Notes: generated by a model from the sequence alone, not told the origin. DNA of 64,000 nt from Pirellula sp. (GCA_013822725.1 PNKX01000001.1:268118-332117), one strand, 5' to 3'; positions 17,331 to 27,548 are shown, numbered from the stretch's first letter. Made by a program: numbers and translations.

Positions 17331-19508
17331 TTATCCCGCGTCGGCGGTCCGCTCCTTCGCCGGCGCTGTAAACACCGCCATCGAGCAGGGCCGCAGCTTA
17401 TACGCCCGCGCCGTCGAAATGCTCTTGGCGTCAACCTTCGCTTCAGTCGCCGCTTTGGGCTCTTCCGGCTTCGCCTCGACGGCTGTGTCAAAGAGACACT
17501 CCCAGTCGTTCTCCCCGCCCAGTTCCGGCAGCGCGAACGGGATCTCATTGGCATGGTCGGCGTTGAAGAGGATCACGATGTGGTCGCCGATGATCGGTTC
17601 GCCGTATTCGTCGTTGTCGATCATGCCGCCGTGGAAATGAACGCCGAGGCAACGGACGTGGGGCGTGTTCCACGCCTCGTCCGCCATTTCCTTGCCAGAA
17701 GGATCGAGCCAGTTGATTTCGGGAACTTCGTTGCCACGAATCTGCTTGCCGTGGAAGAAGCGGCGGCGATGGAAGCTCGGCTGGGCTTGCCAGATGGCGA
17801 TCACTTTCTTGGTGAATTCCAACAGCTTCTTCTGCGATTCGTCAAGCTTCCAGCTGAGCCACGTCAGTTCGTTGTCTTGGCAGTAGGTGTTGTTGTTGCC
17901 TTGCTGCGTGTGGCTCCGCTCGTCGCCGGCGAGCAGCAGTGGGATACCTTGCGAAAGGATCAGCGTCGCCAGCATCGAGCGTTTCTTCCGCTCGCGTAGT
18001 TCGTTGATCTTCGGATCGTCGGTCGGTCCTTCGACGCCGCAGTTCCAGCTGTCGTTGCCGTCGGCGCCGTCGCGATTGTTCTCGCCGTTCGCTTCGTTGT
18101 GCTTGCCGTCGTACGAGACGAGGTCGTTCAGCGAGAAGCCGTCGTGAACGGTGATGAAGTTGATGCTCGCGTGCGGGCGGCGGCCGCCCCACTCGTAGAG
18201 ATCGCTCGAACCGCTGATGCGGGTGGCGAACTCCGACGCGACGCCGCCGTCTCCCTTCCAGAAGCGGCGGACACAGTCGCGGTACTTGCCGTTCCACTCC
18301 GACCAGAGGATGGGGAAGTTGCCGACCTGGTAACCGCCGTCGCCGAGATCCCACGGCTCGGCGATCAGTTTCACTTGGCTGAGGACCGGGTCTTGGTGAA
18401 TGATGTCGAAGAACGCACCTAGTTTGTTCACTTCGTGCAGTTCGCGGGCGAGCGTGCTGGCGAGGTCGAAGCGGAAGCCGTCGACGTGCATCTCGAGCAC
18501 CCAGTAGCGGAGGCTGTCCATAATCAGCTGCAGCACGCGCGGGTTCTGCATGCTGAGCGTGTTGCCGCAGCCGGTGTAATCCATGTAGTAGCGGGCGTCT
18601 GGCGCCAGGCGGTAGTAGCTGGCGTTGTCGATGCCGCGGAAGCAGTAGGTGGGGCCCATCTGGTTCCCCTCGGACGTGTGGTTGTAGACCACGTCGAGAA
18701 TCACCTCGATGCCGGCGTCGTGGAGGTTGGCCACCATCGACTTGAATTCCATCAACACGTCGGCAGGCCGATCGGCGGCGGCGTAGGTCGGCTCGGGCGC
18801 GAAGAAGCTGAGCGTGTTGTAGCCCCAGTAGTTGATCAGGCCGCGCTCCACGAGCGGACGATCGTCGCCCTTCGCGTGGATCGGCAGCAACTCGACCGCC
18901 GTGACGCCGAGCTCCTTCAGGAAGCGAATCGCCGGTTCCGAACCAACGCCGGCGTACGTCCCGCGGAGGTCCTCAGGAATTTCTTCGTTGAGCTTCGTAA
19001 ACCCTTTGACGTGCATCTCGTAGATGAGGGTCTTGTGCGACGGCGTATTCGGCGGACGATCGTCGCCCCACGAAAAGGCTTCGTCGACGACGCAGCCGAG
19101 CGGGCCGTCGGCGCCGCTGTCGAGATCGCTAAACGAGAGGTCGCCCTCTTTGCTGTTGAGGATGTAGCCCGAGATCGCGTCGGTCGGATTGATCGTCCGC
19201 GCCAGCGCCTTGGCGTAGGGATCGAGCAGCAACTTGTTCGGGTTGAAACGATGGCCCTTCGCAGGTTCGTAGGGGCCATGGACGCGGTAGCCGTAGAACT
19301 GCCCCGGCCGGATGTCGGGAAGGTAGCAGTGCCAGACCATGTCTGTATGTTCGACGAGCGTGATTCGCTCGGTCTCTTCCGCATCCTCGGCTGAGTTGTA
19401 GAGACAGAGCTCGACCTTGGTGGCGTTCTCGCTGTAGAGGGCGAAGTTCACGCCCTTGCCGTTCCAGGTGGCTCCGAGCGGGTAGGGTCTTCCGGGCCAG
19501 ATACGCAT
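17331..19508 (-). CDS. glgX: Glycogen debranching enzyme (GlgX/TreX isoamylase type)
   Basis: 725 residues, usual family length. CBM48 at about 8-100, then a GH13 barrel with all four signature regions: DVVYNH (272-277), GFRFDLAST with nucleophile D348, LIAEPWD with acid/base E384 and FITVHDGFS with D456. It hydrolyses alpha-1,6 branches of glycogen to give linear malto-oligosaccharides, the substrate of TreY. It lies 41 bp after treY on the same strand, so the pair is probably cotranscribed. The first ATG is used because the CBM48 start (GRPYPLGATW) follows at once. Confidence 0.95.
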   Translation of the reverse strand: MRIWPGRPYPLGATWNGKGVNFALYSENATKVELCLYNSAEDAEETERITLVEHTDMVWHCYLPDIRPGQFYGYRVHGPYEPAKGHRFNPNKLLLDPYAKALARTINPTDAISGYILNSKEGDLSFSDLDSGADGPLGCVVDEAFSWGDDRPPNTPSHKTLIYEMHVKGFTKLNEEIPEDLRGTYAGVGSEPAIRFLKELGVTAVELLPIHAKGDDRPLVERGLINYWGYNTLSFFAPEPTYAAADRPADVLMEFKSMVANLHDAGIEVILDVVYNHTSEGNQMGPTYCFRGIDNASYYRLAPDARYYMDYTGCGNTLSMQNPRVLQLIMDSLRYWVLEMHVDGFRFDLASTLARELHEVNKLGAFFDIIHQDPVLSQVKLIAEPWDLGDGGYQVGNFPILWSEWNGKYRDCVRRFWKGDGGVASEFATRISGSSDLYEWGGRRPHASINFITVHDGFSLNDLVSYDGKHNEANGENNRDGADGNDSWNCGVEGPTDDPKINELRERKKRSMLATLILSQGIPLLLAGDERSHTQQGNNNTYCQDNELTWLSWKLDESQKKLLEFTKKVIAIWQAQPSFHRRRFFHGKQIRGNEVPEINWLDPSGKEMADEAWNTPHVRCLGVHFHGGMIDNDEYGEPIIGDHIVILFNADHANEIPFALPELGGENDWECLFDTAVEAKPEEPKAATEAKVDAKSISTARAYKLRPCSMAVFTAPAKERTADAG

Positions 19509-19549
19509 ATGGTTGGTGTCGCGGGGTTCAGGGTTCGGGGTTCAGAAAA

Positions 19550-22500
19550 CTAAATGCGAGCCGCTGGCTTCATGCCAGCGGTATTGGTCAGCAATGCCAC
19601 CGGCAGAGCTGTAAACAGTTCGTGCGCTGCCAGCGTCAATGTAGCGTCGTTCGGTCGCGCTTCCAGCTTTTGTCCTGACAATTCGCAGCGCCAGTGTCGG
19701 CCCGCGTCCGCAGGGAGAACGACTTTCGCGTCGCCCCACTCGGCCCGCCATCCGTTTGCAGCGGTCTTGCCGTTACCGGCGCGCGTGAGTCGATAAAACC
19801 GGCGCGGCGTGACGACGACCGCCCAGTCGTCGCCGGCGCGGCGGGCAAAGGCGAACAAATGGTCGGCATGGTCGCCGCTAACCTCCAGCGGCAAATACTC
19901 GCCGATCGCAAACAGTGATTCGAATTGCCTGCGCGCTGCAAGCGAGCGCAGCGTCACCAGCAGCTTGATCCGCGGATCGGGCCACGCCTCGCCAAGTTCT
20001 CGCGCGATGCCAGGCAAGTCACGTTCAGCGCTGCCGTCGAGTTGCTGCAACGCCTTTTGGCGAATCGCGTAGTCGATCGGCCGGCGGTTGTCGGGATCGA
20101 CCAAGCTGAAGTCCCACAGTTCCGTCCCCTGGTAGAAATCAGGCGCCCCGGGGAGCGTCGCCTTCAGCAGCACTTGCGTGAGCGAGTTGACGAACCCCGC
20201 GTCGGCAATCTCCGTCACGAACTGACCGAGATCGGTTTGAAACGCCGCCGCCTCGGGTCCCAGGATCTTTCGCACGAAATCGAAGGCCCGCGTTTCGTAT
20301 TCCTCCGACGGGTTCATCCAGGACGTGTGAAGCTTCGCCTCGCGCAGCGCTTTCTCCATGTACTGCACGATACGATCTGCGTACGTTTCTCGCTCCGCCT
20401 CATCCAGCGGCGTTACCGGCCAGGTGCCGACCAGCGTCTGGTAAATGAAATATTCCTCGTTGGCGTCGGGAATCGGATCGCCGTCCCAGTCGGCGAGGAA
20501 CCGCCGGTTCATCTGCCGCCAGAGAAGTACCGACTCCTTCCAGCGCCGCGGCGTTTCCGAGAGAACGTGGAGCCGAGCGCGGACGTCTTCGCTGCGCTTC
20601 GTGTCATGAGTCGAGGAAGCCGACATGCCGTTCGGCCAGGTCGCTGCGCGGTGATGCATCAGCCGATGAAACTCCTCGACCTCCAAGCCGCCGGCGTCGA
20701 GCTCGCCGCCGACTTCGTTGAGCGACGCGAGCGGGTAGTAGCGATAGAATGCCGTGTCCTCGATTCCCTTCGCCGTGATCGGCCCGCTGACTTGTTGCAG
20801 CTTCAGCGCGAAGTGCCGCCACGCTTCGCGATCTTCCTGGTTGAGCGCGGTTGGGAACTGCAACAGCAACACCGAGGCGATGAAATCGAACAACGACCGC
20901 GACATGCTCGGGTTGCGCCGTTTCGCCAGCCTGACGGCAAGTCCAATCCGCCGGTGATCTTCCTCCCCTGCTTCCCAACCGCGCGGAGGGACGTAGGTGC
21001 GGTAGACGGCGAGGCACGCGACGACCTCTTGCAGCGATCGCAATAGCGTCGGCAACGTAAAGTCTCGCGAAGCGCGTTGCCGTTGCGCAATTCGATAGAG
21101 CCGTGCAGCGAGCATTTGCATCTCGCTCAGCATCGCGACGCTGGCCGCTTCTTTCTTACTCTCGTAGTGAATCTCCGCCGCCGTCTCTTCGACGCCCGAA
21201 AGTTCTTCGTAAGCCGCCCGAATTTCTTTCACGCCGTCACCGTCGACGAGCAAGCGGCTCACGAGATTGATGAATTCGTAGCCCGTCGTACCGCTCACCG
21301 CCCAATCGGTCGGCAACTGTTCGTCGCCGGAGAGGATTTTTTCCGCGACGACGTAGAGTGGGCCCGCCAGTTCGCGTTTATCTTCCGGCAGCGAGCGACG
21401 GTAGAGCGCCTGCAGGTTTTGAAAGTATTGGGCCGGGTCGAGCAAGCCATCGGGATGATCGATCCGCAAACCGGTGACGAGTCCGCGCTCCAGCAGCGAT
21501 CCGACCAGGCGGTGAACCATTTCGAACACCTGGCTATCTTCGACGCGAATCGCCGCCAGTTCATTAATGTCGAAGAAGCGGCGGTAGTTGATTTCGTCCG
21601 ACGCCACCCGCCAGTACGCGAGCCGATAACATTGCGCGCGAAGCAGTTCCTCCAAGCGATCAAAACTGCTCGGTTCGCCGACGACGCCGTTGATTTCGTC
21701 GATTGCCGCCGCCAGCGCCGCTTCCACACGCGGTCGTTTACCGACGAGATGGGCCAAGCGACGCCGCGCAATGCGTTGTTCGCGGTAGCGCTCGCGCAGG
21801 GCCGTGGCCGAGCTGTCGCCAGAGGCCGGCAAATGCCGCAACTGTGCGATGATACTTTCCAGTTCGGTCCGCTCGATGCGGCTGAGCCGTCGTTCTTCCT
21901 GCAGCGATTTGTTCTCGTCGCCAGCCTGGGAGTTGGCAGCCAGTCGCTCGACGACTAGTTGCAGCACCACCGGCCACGTCCGGGGCGCCAGCGGAAAACG
22001 CCGATCAAAATACTCGACCTGCAGCCGCCGTTCGGCGTAGACGACCCGCAACTCCCCCTGCTCCAGCGCCGCGCCGAAGGGCCGCCCCAACACCGGCTGC
22101 AAGACGCGATGCTTCAGCGTCTGCGGAATCGCATCCCAGTCGATGTCGAAAAAGTTCGCCCACCGCGCCGTCTCGCCATTCTCTAGCACGTCGAGCCAGT
22201 AACGATTGCCGGAGTCGTTGATCCCCATGTGGTTCGGCACGACGTCGAGGACGACGCCCATCCCCGCCGCGCGGGCTTCCTCGGCCATGCGAACGAGTGC
22301 AGGTTCGCCGCCAAACGCGGGTTCGACGGCGCCATGGTCGACGACGTCGTAACCATGCGTACTGCCGGCGCGAGCCCGGAAGAGGGGGCTCAGATAGAGA
22401 TCGCTGACGCCCAGCTGTTTTAAGTAGGGAATCAACTCGCGGATCTGCTCGAAGCCAAACGACTCCGACAGCTGCAGGCGATACGTCGCCAACGGAATTC

Positions 22501-22573
22501 GATTGACCCGCGATGCGTGATTGATGGAAGGCGCCTCAGTTACGGCTGGCATCTTGCTAAGCTGGACGGACAT
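19550..22573 (-). CDS. treY: Maltooligosyltrehalose synthase
   Basis: 1007 residues from the ATG at 22573 (a TTG just upstream is possible). GH13 family 26 enzyme that isomerises the reducing-end alpha-1,4 bond of malto-oligosaccharides to alpha,alpha-1,1. Visible TreY features: ATYRLQL at about 29-35, GYDVVDH and EPAFGG (74-89), VVLDVVPNHMG (107-117), INYRRFFDINELAAIRVE (328-345), GLRIDHPDGL with nucleophile D372, YVVAEKIL with E411, and STHDTKRSEDVRARL further on. Residues 210-300 are a helical insert common in the family. Divergent from treZ, with 229 bp between. Confidence 0.96.
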   Translation of the reverse strand: MSVQLSKMPAVTEAPSINHASRVNRIPLATYRLQLSESFGFEQIRELIPYLKQLGVSDLYLSPLFRARAGSTHGYDVVDHGAVEPAFGGEPALVRMAEEARAAGMGVVLDVVPNHMGINDSGNRYWLDVLENGETARWANFFDIDWDAIPQTLKHRVLQPVLGRPFGAALEQGELRVVYAERRLQVEYFDRRFPLAPRTWPVVLQLVVERLAANSQAGDENKSLQEERRLSRIERTELESIIAQLRHLPASGDSSATALRERYREQRIARRRLAHLVGKRPRVEAALAAAIDEINGVVGEPSSFDRLEELLRAQCYRLAYWRVASDEINYRRFFDINELAAIRVEDSQVFEMVHRLVGSLLERGLVTGLRIDHPDGLLDPAQYFQNLQALYRRSLPEDKRELAGPLYVVAEKILSGDEQLPTDWAVSGTTGYEFINLVSRLLVDGDGVKEIRAAYEELSGVEETAAEIHYESKKEAASVAMLSEMQMLAARLYRIAQRQRASRDFTLPTLLRSLQEVVACLAVYRTYVPPRGWEAGEEDHRRIGLAVRLAKRRNPSMSRSLFDFIASVLLLQFPTALNQEDREAWRHFALKLQQVSGPITAKGIEDTAFYRYYPLASLNEVGGELDAGGLEVEEFHRLMHHRAATWPNGMSASSTHDTKRSEDVRARLHVLSETPRRWKESVLLWRQMNRRFLADWDGDPIPDANEEYFIYQTLVGTWPVTPLDEAERETYADRIVQYMEKALREAKLHTSWMNPSEEYETRAFDFVRKILGPEAAAFQTDLGQFVTEIADAGFVNSLTQVLLKATLPGAPDFYQGTELWDFSLVDPDNRRPIDYAIRQKALQQLDGSAERDLPGIARELGEAWPDPRIKLLVTLRSLAARRQFESLFAIGEYLPLEVSGDHADHLFAFARRAGDDWAVVVTPRRFYRLTRAGNGKTAANGWRAEWGDAKVVLPADAGRHWRCELSGQKLEARPNDATLTLAAHELFTALPVALLTNTAGMKPAARI

Positions 22574-22802
22574 CAACGTTATAGCGTCCCTGCGGTATGG
22601 TGGCGGTCGATCGCGTTCATCGCCCGAATTCCTGCAGCGCCAACGATCGTGAATTCAAATCTCGCCCATTGAGCCCCGCCGCTCGCGGCTAAATGGGCGT
22701 TGCGGCAATCGATGCAAATTTGAAAGCACAACATCGGTACGGCAATTGCAAAACAATCGAATCCCGCCGAAGGTCCCGCCTACCGAGCAAAGGATGTGCC
22801 AA
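22574..22802. promoter_or_regulatory. Divergent treY/treZ promoter region
   Basis: The 229 bp between the two diverging trehalose genes must contain both promoters. No operator palindrome stood out. Confidence 0.5.
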
Positions 22803-24689
22803 ATGTCGACTGCCCTTGCCACCTCGCGTAAACTCCCCGTTGGAGCAGAAACTGCCAAGCGGGGCGTCCACTTCCGCCTCTGGGCCCCGCGCCATCAGAA
22901 GGTCGAGCTGGTTCTCTTCGAACCAGATGGCCAGACCGTTCGTCGGGTTTCGACGATGGAACCCGAAACGGATGGTTATTACGCACTATTGGATGCTGAC
23001 GCTCGCGACGGCGATTTGTACGGCTATCGTATCGACGGACATCAGCGCGCGTTTCCCGATCCTGGATCGAGGTTCCAACCGCAGGGCGTCCATGGCCCTT
23101 CGCAAGTCGTCGATCCGCACGCCTACAAATGGAAAGATTCAACATGGTCCGGGGTGAAGCTGCCAGGGCAGGTCATCTACGAACTCCACGTCGGCACGTT
23201 CACGCCCGAGGGAACTTGGACCGCGGCGATTGAGAAACTGCCGCATCTGCAAGAGGTCGGCGTCACGCTGATCGAGGTGATGCCGATCAATGATTTTCAC
23301 GGCGACTATGGCTGGGGCTACGACGGCGTCGCCTGGTACGCGCCGACGCGGCTTTACGGTTCGCCTGATGATGCCCGCCGCTTCATCGACGCGGCTCACG
23401 GTCACGGCATCGGCGTCCTCCTCGACGTCGTCTACAACCACTTCGGGGCCAACGGCAATTACTCGGGCATGTTCTCGACGTCGTATTTCTCCAAACGCCA
23501 CCCCACCGAATGGGGCGACGCGATCAACTACGACGGCGAGCAGGCCCAACCAGTCCGCGACTTCGTCACCGCCAACGCCGCTTACTGGATCGACGAGTTT
23601 CACTTCGATGGTCTGCGGATCGACGCGACGCAGGCGATCTACGACGACTCGCCGCGACACTTGTTGGCCGATCTCTCGGTTGCCGCCCGAAAGGCCGCCG
23701 GCAAACGATCAATCCTGCTCTTCGCCGAGAATGAACTGCAGCAAGTCTGTCACGTGGAATCGGTCGACGCCGGCGGCTACGGTCTCGACGGGCTCTGGAA
23801 CGACGACTTCCATCACGCCTGCCGCGTCGCCGCCACTGGTCACGCCGAGTTTTACTATGCCGACTACGCCGGTTCGCCGCAGGAGATTCTGTCCGCGGTG
23901 CGCCATGGGTATCTCTACCAGGGACAATACAATCCACGCCAGAAGAAACGTCGCGGCTCGCCGACGCGCGGCTGCCAAGCGGCGCAGATGGTTCATTTCC
24001 TGCAGAACCACGATCAAGTGGCGAACTCCGGCCGCGCGCTCCGACTCAACAGCCTCACCTCCGCCGGCCGCTATCGCGCACTGAGCGCGGTGCTGATGCT
24101 CACGCCGCCGACGCCGATGCTGTTCATGGGGCAGGAGTTTGGCGCCACGACGCCGTTCAGCTACTTCGCCGACCACGACGTCGATCTCAAACAGATCGTC
24201 CGCGACGGGCGCTGGGGTTACATCCGCATGTTCCCGCGGACAGCCAAGTGGGGCGACAACGGCGAGTTGGCCGACCCCTCGTCGCGCGACACGTTTGAGA
24301 ATTCAAAACTCGATTGGGACGAATGCCGACGGCATGAGGCGATGCTGCGCTTCCATGCCGATTTGCTCCGTTTGCGCCGCGAGGATCCCATCTTCTCGCA
24401 GCAAGATTGGACGATGTTGGACGGAGCCGTCGTCGGTCCCGAGGCGTTTATTCTCCGCTGGTTCGCCCCCGACGAGAACGATCGGCTCCTCTGCGTGAAC
24501 CTTGGCCGCGACATGGATTGGCGGCCTGTCCCGGAACCGCTGGCCGCGCCGCCGCGCGATCAAGACTGGCGCCTTCTCTGGTCGAGCGAACGCTTCGAGT
24601 ATGCCGGCGCCGGCGCCGCGGAGTTCAATGCCCGCGACTGGATCATCCCGGGCCACACGGCGATTGTGCTGGCAGCGACGCCGCAGTGA
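22803..24689 (+). CDS. treZ: Malto-oligosyltrehalose trehalohydrolase
   Basis: 628 residues from the ATG at 22803, after AAAGGA. It hydrolyses the alpha-1,4 bond next to the terminal trehalose and releases free trehalose. Domains: N-terminal beta-sandwich (about 10-105), then a GH13 barrel with YELHVGTFTPEGTW (126-139), LLDVVYNHFGANGNY (206-220), GLRIDATQAI with D274, LLFAENE with E309 and FLQNHDQVANSG, then a beta C-domain. With treY and glgX it completes the TreXYZ route from glycogen; no treS or otsAB is in the window. Confidence 0.96.
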   Translation: MSTALATSRKLPVGAETAKRGVHFRLWAPRHQKVELVLFEPDGQTVRRVSTMEPETDGYYALLDADARDGDLYGYRIDGHQRAFPDPGSRFQPQGVHGPSQVVDPHAYKWKDSTWSGVKLPGQVIYELHVGTFTPEGTWTAAIEKLPHLQEVGVTLIEVMPINDFHGDYGWGYDGVAWYAPTRLYGSPDDARRFIDAAHGHGIGVLLDVVYNHFGANGNYSGMFSTSYFSKRHPTEWGDAINYDGEQAQPVRDFVTANAAYWIDEFHFDGLRIDATQAIYDDSPRHLLADLSVAARKAAGKRSILLFAENELQQVCHVESVDAGGYGLDGLWNDDFHHACRVAATGHAEFYYADYAGSPQEILSAVRHGYLYQGQYNPRQKKRRGSPTRGCQAAQMVHFLQNHDQVANSGRALRLNSLTSAGRYRALSAVLMLTPPTPMLFMGQEFGATTPFSYFADHDVDLKQIVRDGRWGYIRMFPRTAKWGDNGELADPSSRDTFENSKLDWDECRRHEAMLRFHADLLRLRREDPIFSQQDWTMLDGAVVGPEAFILRWFAPDENDRLLCVNLGRDMDWRPVPEPLAAPPRDQDWRLLWSSERFEYAGAGAAEFNARDWIIPGHTAIVLAATPQ

Positions 24690-25146
24690 TTGGGGCAAAT
24701 ACCCTAAACTCATTGGCTGCGAGTAATTGAGACGAATCATTGATCCGTCGGCGGGCAGATCTCCATATCCAGTCCCGGCCGACGGACCAACGTGAACGAT
24801 AGCCGGCAACTACGCAGTAGGCCTGCTCGCGTTGCCGGCTATCTATCGTCGCGAGAGCGGGGCAGCGCCCTCGTTACGACGTTCCCTACTGGATCGAGAA
24901 ATTTTTATTAAAACGCTTGAACAAAAGCGTACTCGATGGCGTCCATAGGCTAACGCCCAAACTCCGTTTGAACGACTATTTCCGTCGGCAAGAAACCGGA
25001 AAGTTGACCGCTCGATTCTGCGAGGCTATGTTCCGAAGCGGAGCACGTCTCGCTGGCAACAGAGACGTGACTCCCTTTTTTTGACTCCTCTCCATTCATC
25101 TTTACGCGTCGCAGGCGGCGGCGCGTAGCGCCCGCGGGTCGATTCT
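24690..25146. other. Spacer after treZ
   Basis: 457 bp without a gene. It contains CCGTCGGC/GCCGACGG near 24748-24784 and a perfect 13-bp inverted repeat at 24798-24843. An AT-rich tract (24898-24935) may hold the promoter of the following regulator gene. Confidence 0.55.
24798..24843. repeat. Perfect inverted repeat after treZ
   Basis: GATAGCCGGCAAC and GTTGCCGGCTATC around a 20-base loop. No T-tract follows, so it is a weak terminator candidate; mRNA 3'-end protection or a protein site is possible. Confidence 0.6.
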
Positions 25147-25821
25147 ATGCCGTCTTTGCAGCCTTATGGCGCCAAGCTCGCCAGCCTCCGCCGTGCGCTG
25201 GGGCTGACGCAACTCGAACTCGCCGCCCGCTGCGGCGTTTCCGAGCGAACTGTTCGCAACGCCGAATGCGGCCACCCAATCAAGCGGAGCTTTCTCGAAT
25301 TCATCGCCGGGGGCCTCGGCGTCTCGCTCCACGAAATCGTCATCCCCTCCTGCGAGTTTGAACGCCACCTCCGCTGGCAACGGCACGTCGATCGATTGCT
25401 GGGCGCCTTGCAGCGCGTCGTCACCGAACACGACGCTTCCGACGCCATCGAACTCGCCCACAGCGACGTTCGCCTCCGTGCAGAAACTCACATGCCCAAT
25501 TTCTCCGCGGCACGCGTGCTAGCGGGCGAATACCGCGACCTCGCAGGCATCGAGAGGTATGTCGCGAACGCCTTCCGATTTTGGGAACTTGCCGGGGAGA
25601 GCGACAATTACTTCGTCGAAGCCCCCATCGGCGGCGGCGACGTGGTCGTGATCCGCGGCGGACAGCAATTTCGCTGCGACGACGACCAACTCGCTTGGAC
25701 GAGCACGCTGTATGTGTGCGAGTTCGAACAAGAGCGACTGCTGCGAATTGATCAGTTCCTCACCCCTGGCGAAGGGCCGCCCGCCGACCTCAACCATCCC
25801 ATTTGCTCTCCGCCGGCCTAA
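25147..25821 (+). CDS. XRE-type HTH regulator with C-terminal NTF2/SnoaL-like domain
   Basis: 224 residues. Residues 8-62 form a Cro/C1-type helix-turn-helix (LASLRRALGLTQLELAARCG, VSERTVRNAE), and about 85-215 look like a SnoaL/NTF2-like alpha+beta domain (REYRDLAGIERYV-like helix, then alternating strands ending QERLLRIDQFLTPGE). The fusion suggests a regulator sensing a small ligand, but that is inference. It stands immediately upstream of the pseudopilin gene on the same strand, 44 bp apart. Confidence 0.75.
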   Translation: MPSLQPYGAKLASLRRALGLTQLELAARCGVSERTVRNAECGHPIKRSFLEFIAGGLGVSLHEIVIPSCEFERHLRWQRHVDRLLGALQRVVTEHDASDAIELAHSDVRLRAETHMPNFSAARVLAGEYRDLAGIERYVANAFRFWELAGESDNYFVEAPIGGGDVVVIRGGQQFRCDDDQLAWTSTLYVCEFEQERLLRIDQFLTPGEGPPADLNHPICSPPA

Positions 25822-25865
25822 CGTTACTTTCTCACCCCCTGTCTGTTCGTGGAAGCCTGTCTCCC

Positions 25866-26867
25866 ATGCGCCGTCATGCCGCCTTCACGCTCGTCGAACT
25901 GCTGGTCGTCATCGCGATCATCGGCGTCTTGGTCGCATTGCTCCTTCCCGCCGTGCAAGCGGCGCGCGAGGCGGCCCGCCGTTCGAGTTGTCAGAACAAT
26001 CTCAAGCAATTCGGCCTCGCGCTGCTCAATCATGAAGCGGCGCTCGGTTACGTGCCGCCCGGCGCCCGCATGAAAATTGGCTCCGTGGGACCGGAGATTG
26101 GCGCCAACGCCAACGTGGCGCTCCTGCCCTATCTGGAGCAGGCAGCCATCGAAGCGCGCTGGGATCACGGTCGCTCGTACTGGGAGCAGCAACCAGTCGT
26201 CCTGGCGACGCCTGTCCCACTATTCACTTGTCCTAGCAACGACGCCCAAACGATTTCGGATCAGGCGTTCGAAGACGTCGGCGTCCCCGCCGGCCTGCGG
26301 CTGGCGACCACCGACTACGCCTTCGCTCGCGGAGCCACCGATGCTTGGTGCCTCTCCAACGAATACCCTTCGGATGAAAACGGCCTCTTCCACATCGTCG
26401 GCGAGGGCTTTGCGAACGTGACGTCGCTCCGACAAATCAGCGACGGCACGAGCCGCACCTTCGCCATGGGCGAAGCAGCCGGCGGCGAAGAATGGACCGT
26501 CTGCACGCTCCCCGGCTGCACGGAACCGGAGGGCCGCAGTCGGGCCGACGTTCCGTGGATGATCGGTAACTTGAGCACTGCTGAGATCGCCGCCTCCGGT
26601 TACCCATTCACCGGCATCTACGGGACGACGCTCGAAGCATTGAACAAACGTTCGGTAACCAGCACGCTGGTCGACAACGCAGGCATCTTCGATTGTCGCA
26701 GCAGCGTCGACGGCGGAACTGACGCCACCAGCAACTTTCGCAGCGACCACGCCGGCGGCGGCTTCTTTCTTCACTGCGACGGCGCGGTTTGCTTTATTGG
26801 CGAATCGATCGAAGTCGTCGTCTATCGCGGACTTTCGACCATTGCGGGCGATGAACCAACGCCGTAG
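25866..26867 (+). CDS. DUF1559 type II/IV-like pseudopilin
   Basis: 333 residues from the ATG at 25866. The N-terminus is a class III signal: MRRHA then FTLVELLVVIAIIGVLVALL, with prepilin peptidase cleavage expected before F6. PAVQAAREAARRSSC-NNLKQ follows, diagnostic of the planctomycete DUF1559 family. The C-terminal motif is LHCDGAVCFI near residue 300, a variant of the usual GGxxxxxxDGSV. Members are numerous in Planctomycetota and presumably form pseudopili or matrix fibres. Upstream frame extension is unsupported. Confidence 0.93.
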   Translation: MRRHAAFTLVELLVVIAIIGVLVALLLPAVQAAREAARRSSCQNNLKQFGLALLNHEAALGYVPPGARMKIGSVGPEIGANANVALLPYLEQAAIEARWDHGRSYWEQQPVVLATPVPLFTCPSNDAQTISDQAFEDVGVPAGLRLATTDYAFARGATDAWCLSNEYPSDENGLFHIVGEGFANVTSLRQISDGTSRTFAMGEAAGGEEWTVCTLPGCTEPEGRSRADVPWMIGNLSTAEIAASGYPFTGIYGTTLEALNKRSVTSTLVDNAGIFDCRSSVDGGTDATSNFRSDHAGGGFFLHCDGAVCFIGESIEVVVYRGLSTIAGDEPTP

Positions 26868-27548
26868 GCATCGCTTCGCAGCCCCGGGCAGAGCTGAGGG
26901 CTGCAATCACGCCACTGCGTGACCAGAAAGATAAGCTCGACCAGAAAGAACAATCATCAGCCGGAGAGGCGGGACCTTCGGTTCGAGTTGGTTCATGCAT
27001 GGTCGCTGGAGGGTCGAACAACAGCGACCCGACGGTCAGTGACTCCCGCCGGTTCCAAGCATGTCCGTAATCGAAAGCCTACGCCCCCCGGCTGATGATT
27101 GTCGAGCGTCGCAACGCTCGGGAGCCGGCGAACTTTCCCTCACTTTAATCGGCGGCGCTCATACCCCGCCGGCAGAAAACCGGCAAGTCCTGCGGCGCGC
27201 TAGCCGGAAAACCTGCTCCCAGGGAATGCGGGGAGAATGGAACCTCGACGGCACGACGGGGAATGGCGAAGTGAAAAAACACGAACCACGAATCTCGCGA
27301 ATTTGCGCGAATGGAAATCAATCAGCCAGTTCTTCATTCGCGCGGATTCGCGAGATTCGCGGTTAAATTCCTCTGCCTTACCCTTGGAGTCTTTGGCGGT
27401 TCATCAAATTGACTTTGCAATCCTCCTGTCGCTCCTACCCCTAAAGTGGCGTTCCTCCCTGCTCCCAAGTAAAGTGACTTAGGGCTTGCCATGGGGCGAA
27501 TCCAGGGAACAAGAGCGAGGCGGCTCCGATTCAGTGACAGGGGCAGTG
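26868..27548. repeat. Repeat-rich spacer with nested inverted repeat
   Basis: No gene seen in 681 bp. A degenerate REP-like half-unit (CCCCGGGCAGAGCTGAGGG, about 26882-26900) is followed by a 10-bp direct repeat GACCAGAAAG near 26919-26950. A long imperfect inverted repeat has arms GAACCACGAATCTCGCGAAT (27283 on) and GATTCGCGAGATTCGCGGTT (ending 27364), with TTGGAGTCTTTGGCGGTT just beyond. Confidence 0.75.

Noticed and set aside
18435..19394. 319-codon plus-strand open frame
   Set aside because: Antisense to glgX; no domain, and the glgX frame has all four GH13 motifs.
19925..21958. Two long plus-strand frames (373 and 293 codons)
   Set aside because: Antisense to treY and Arg/His/Val-rich; no independent support.
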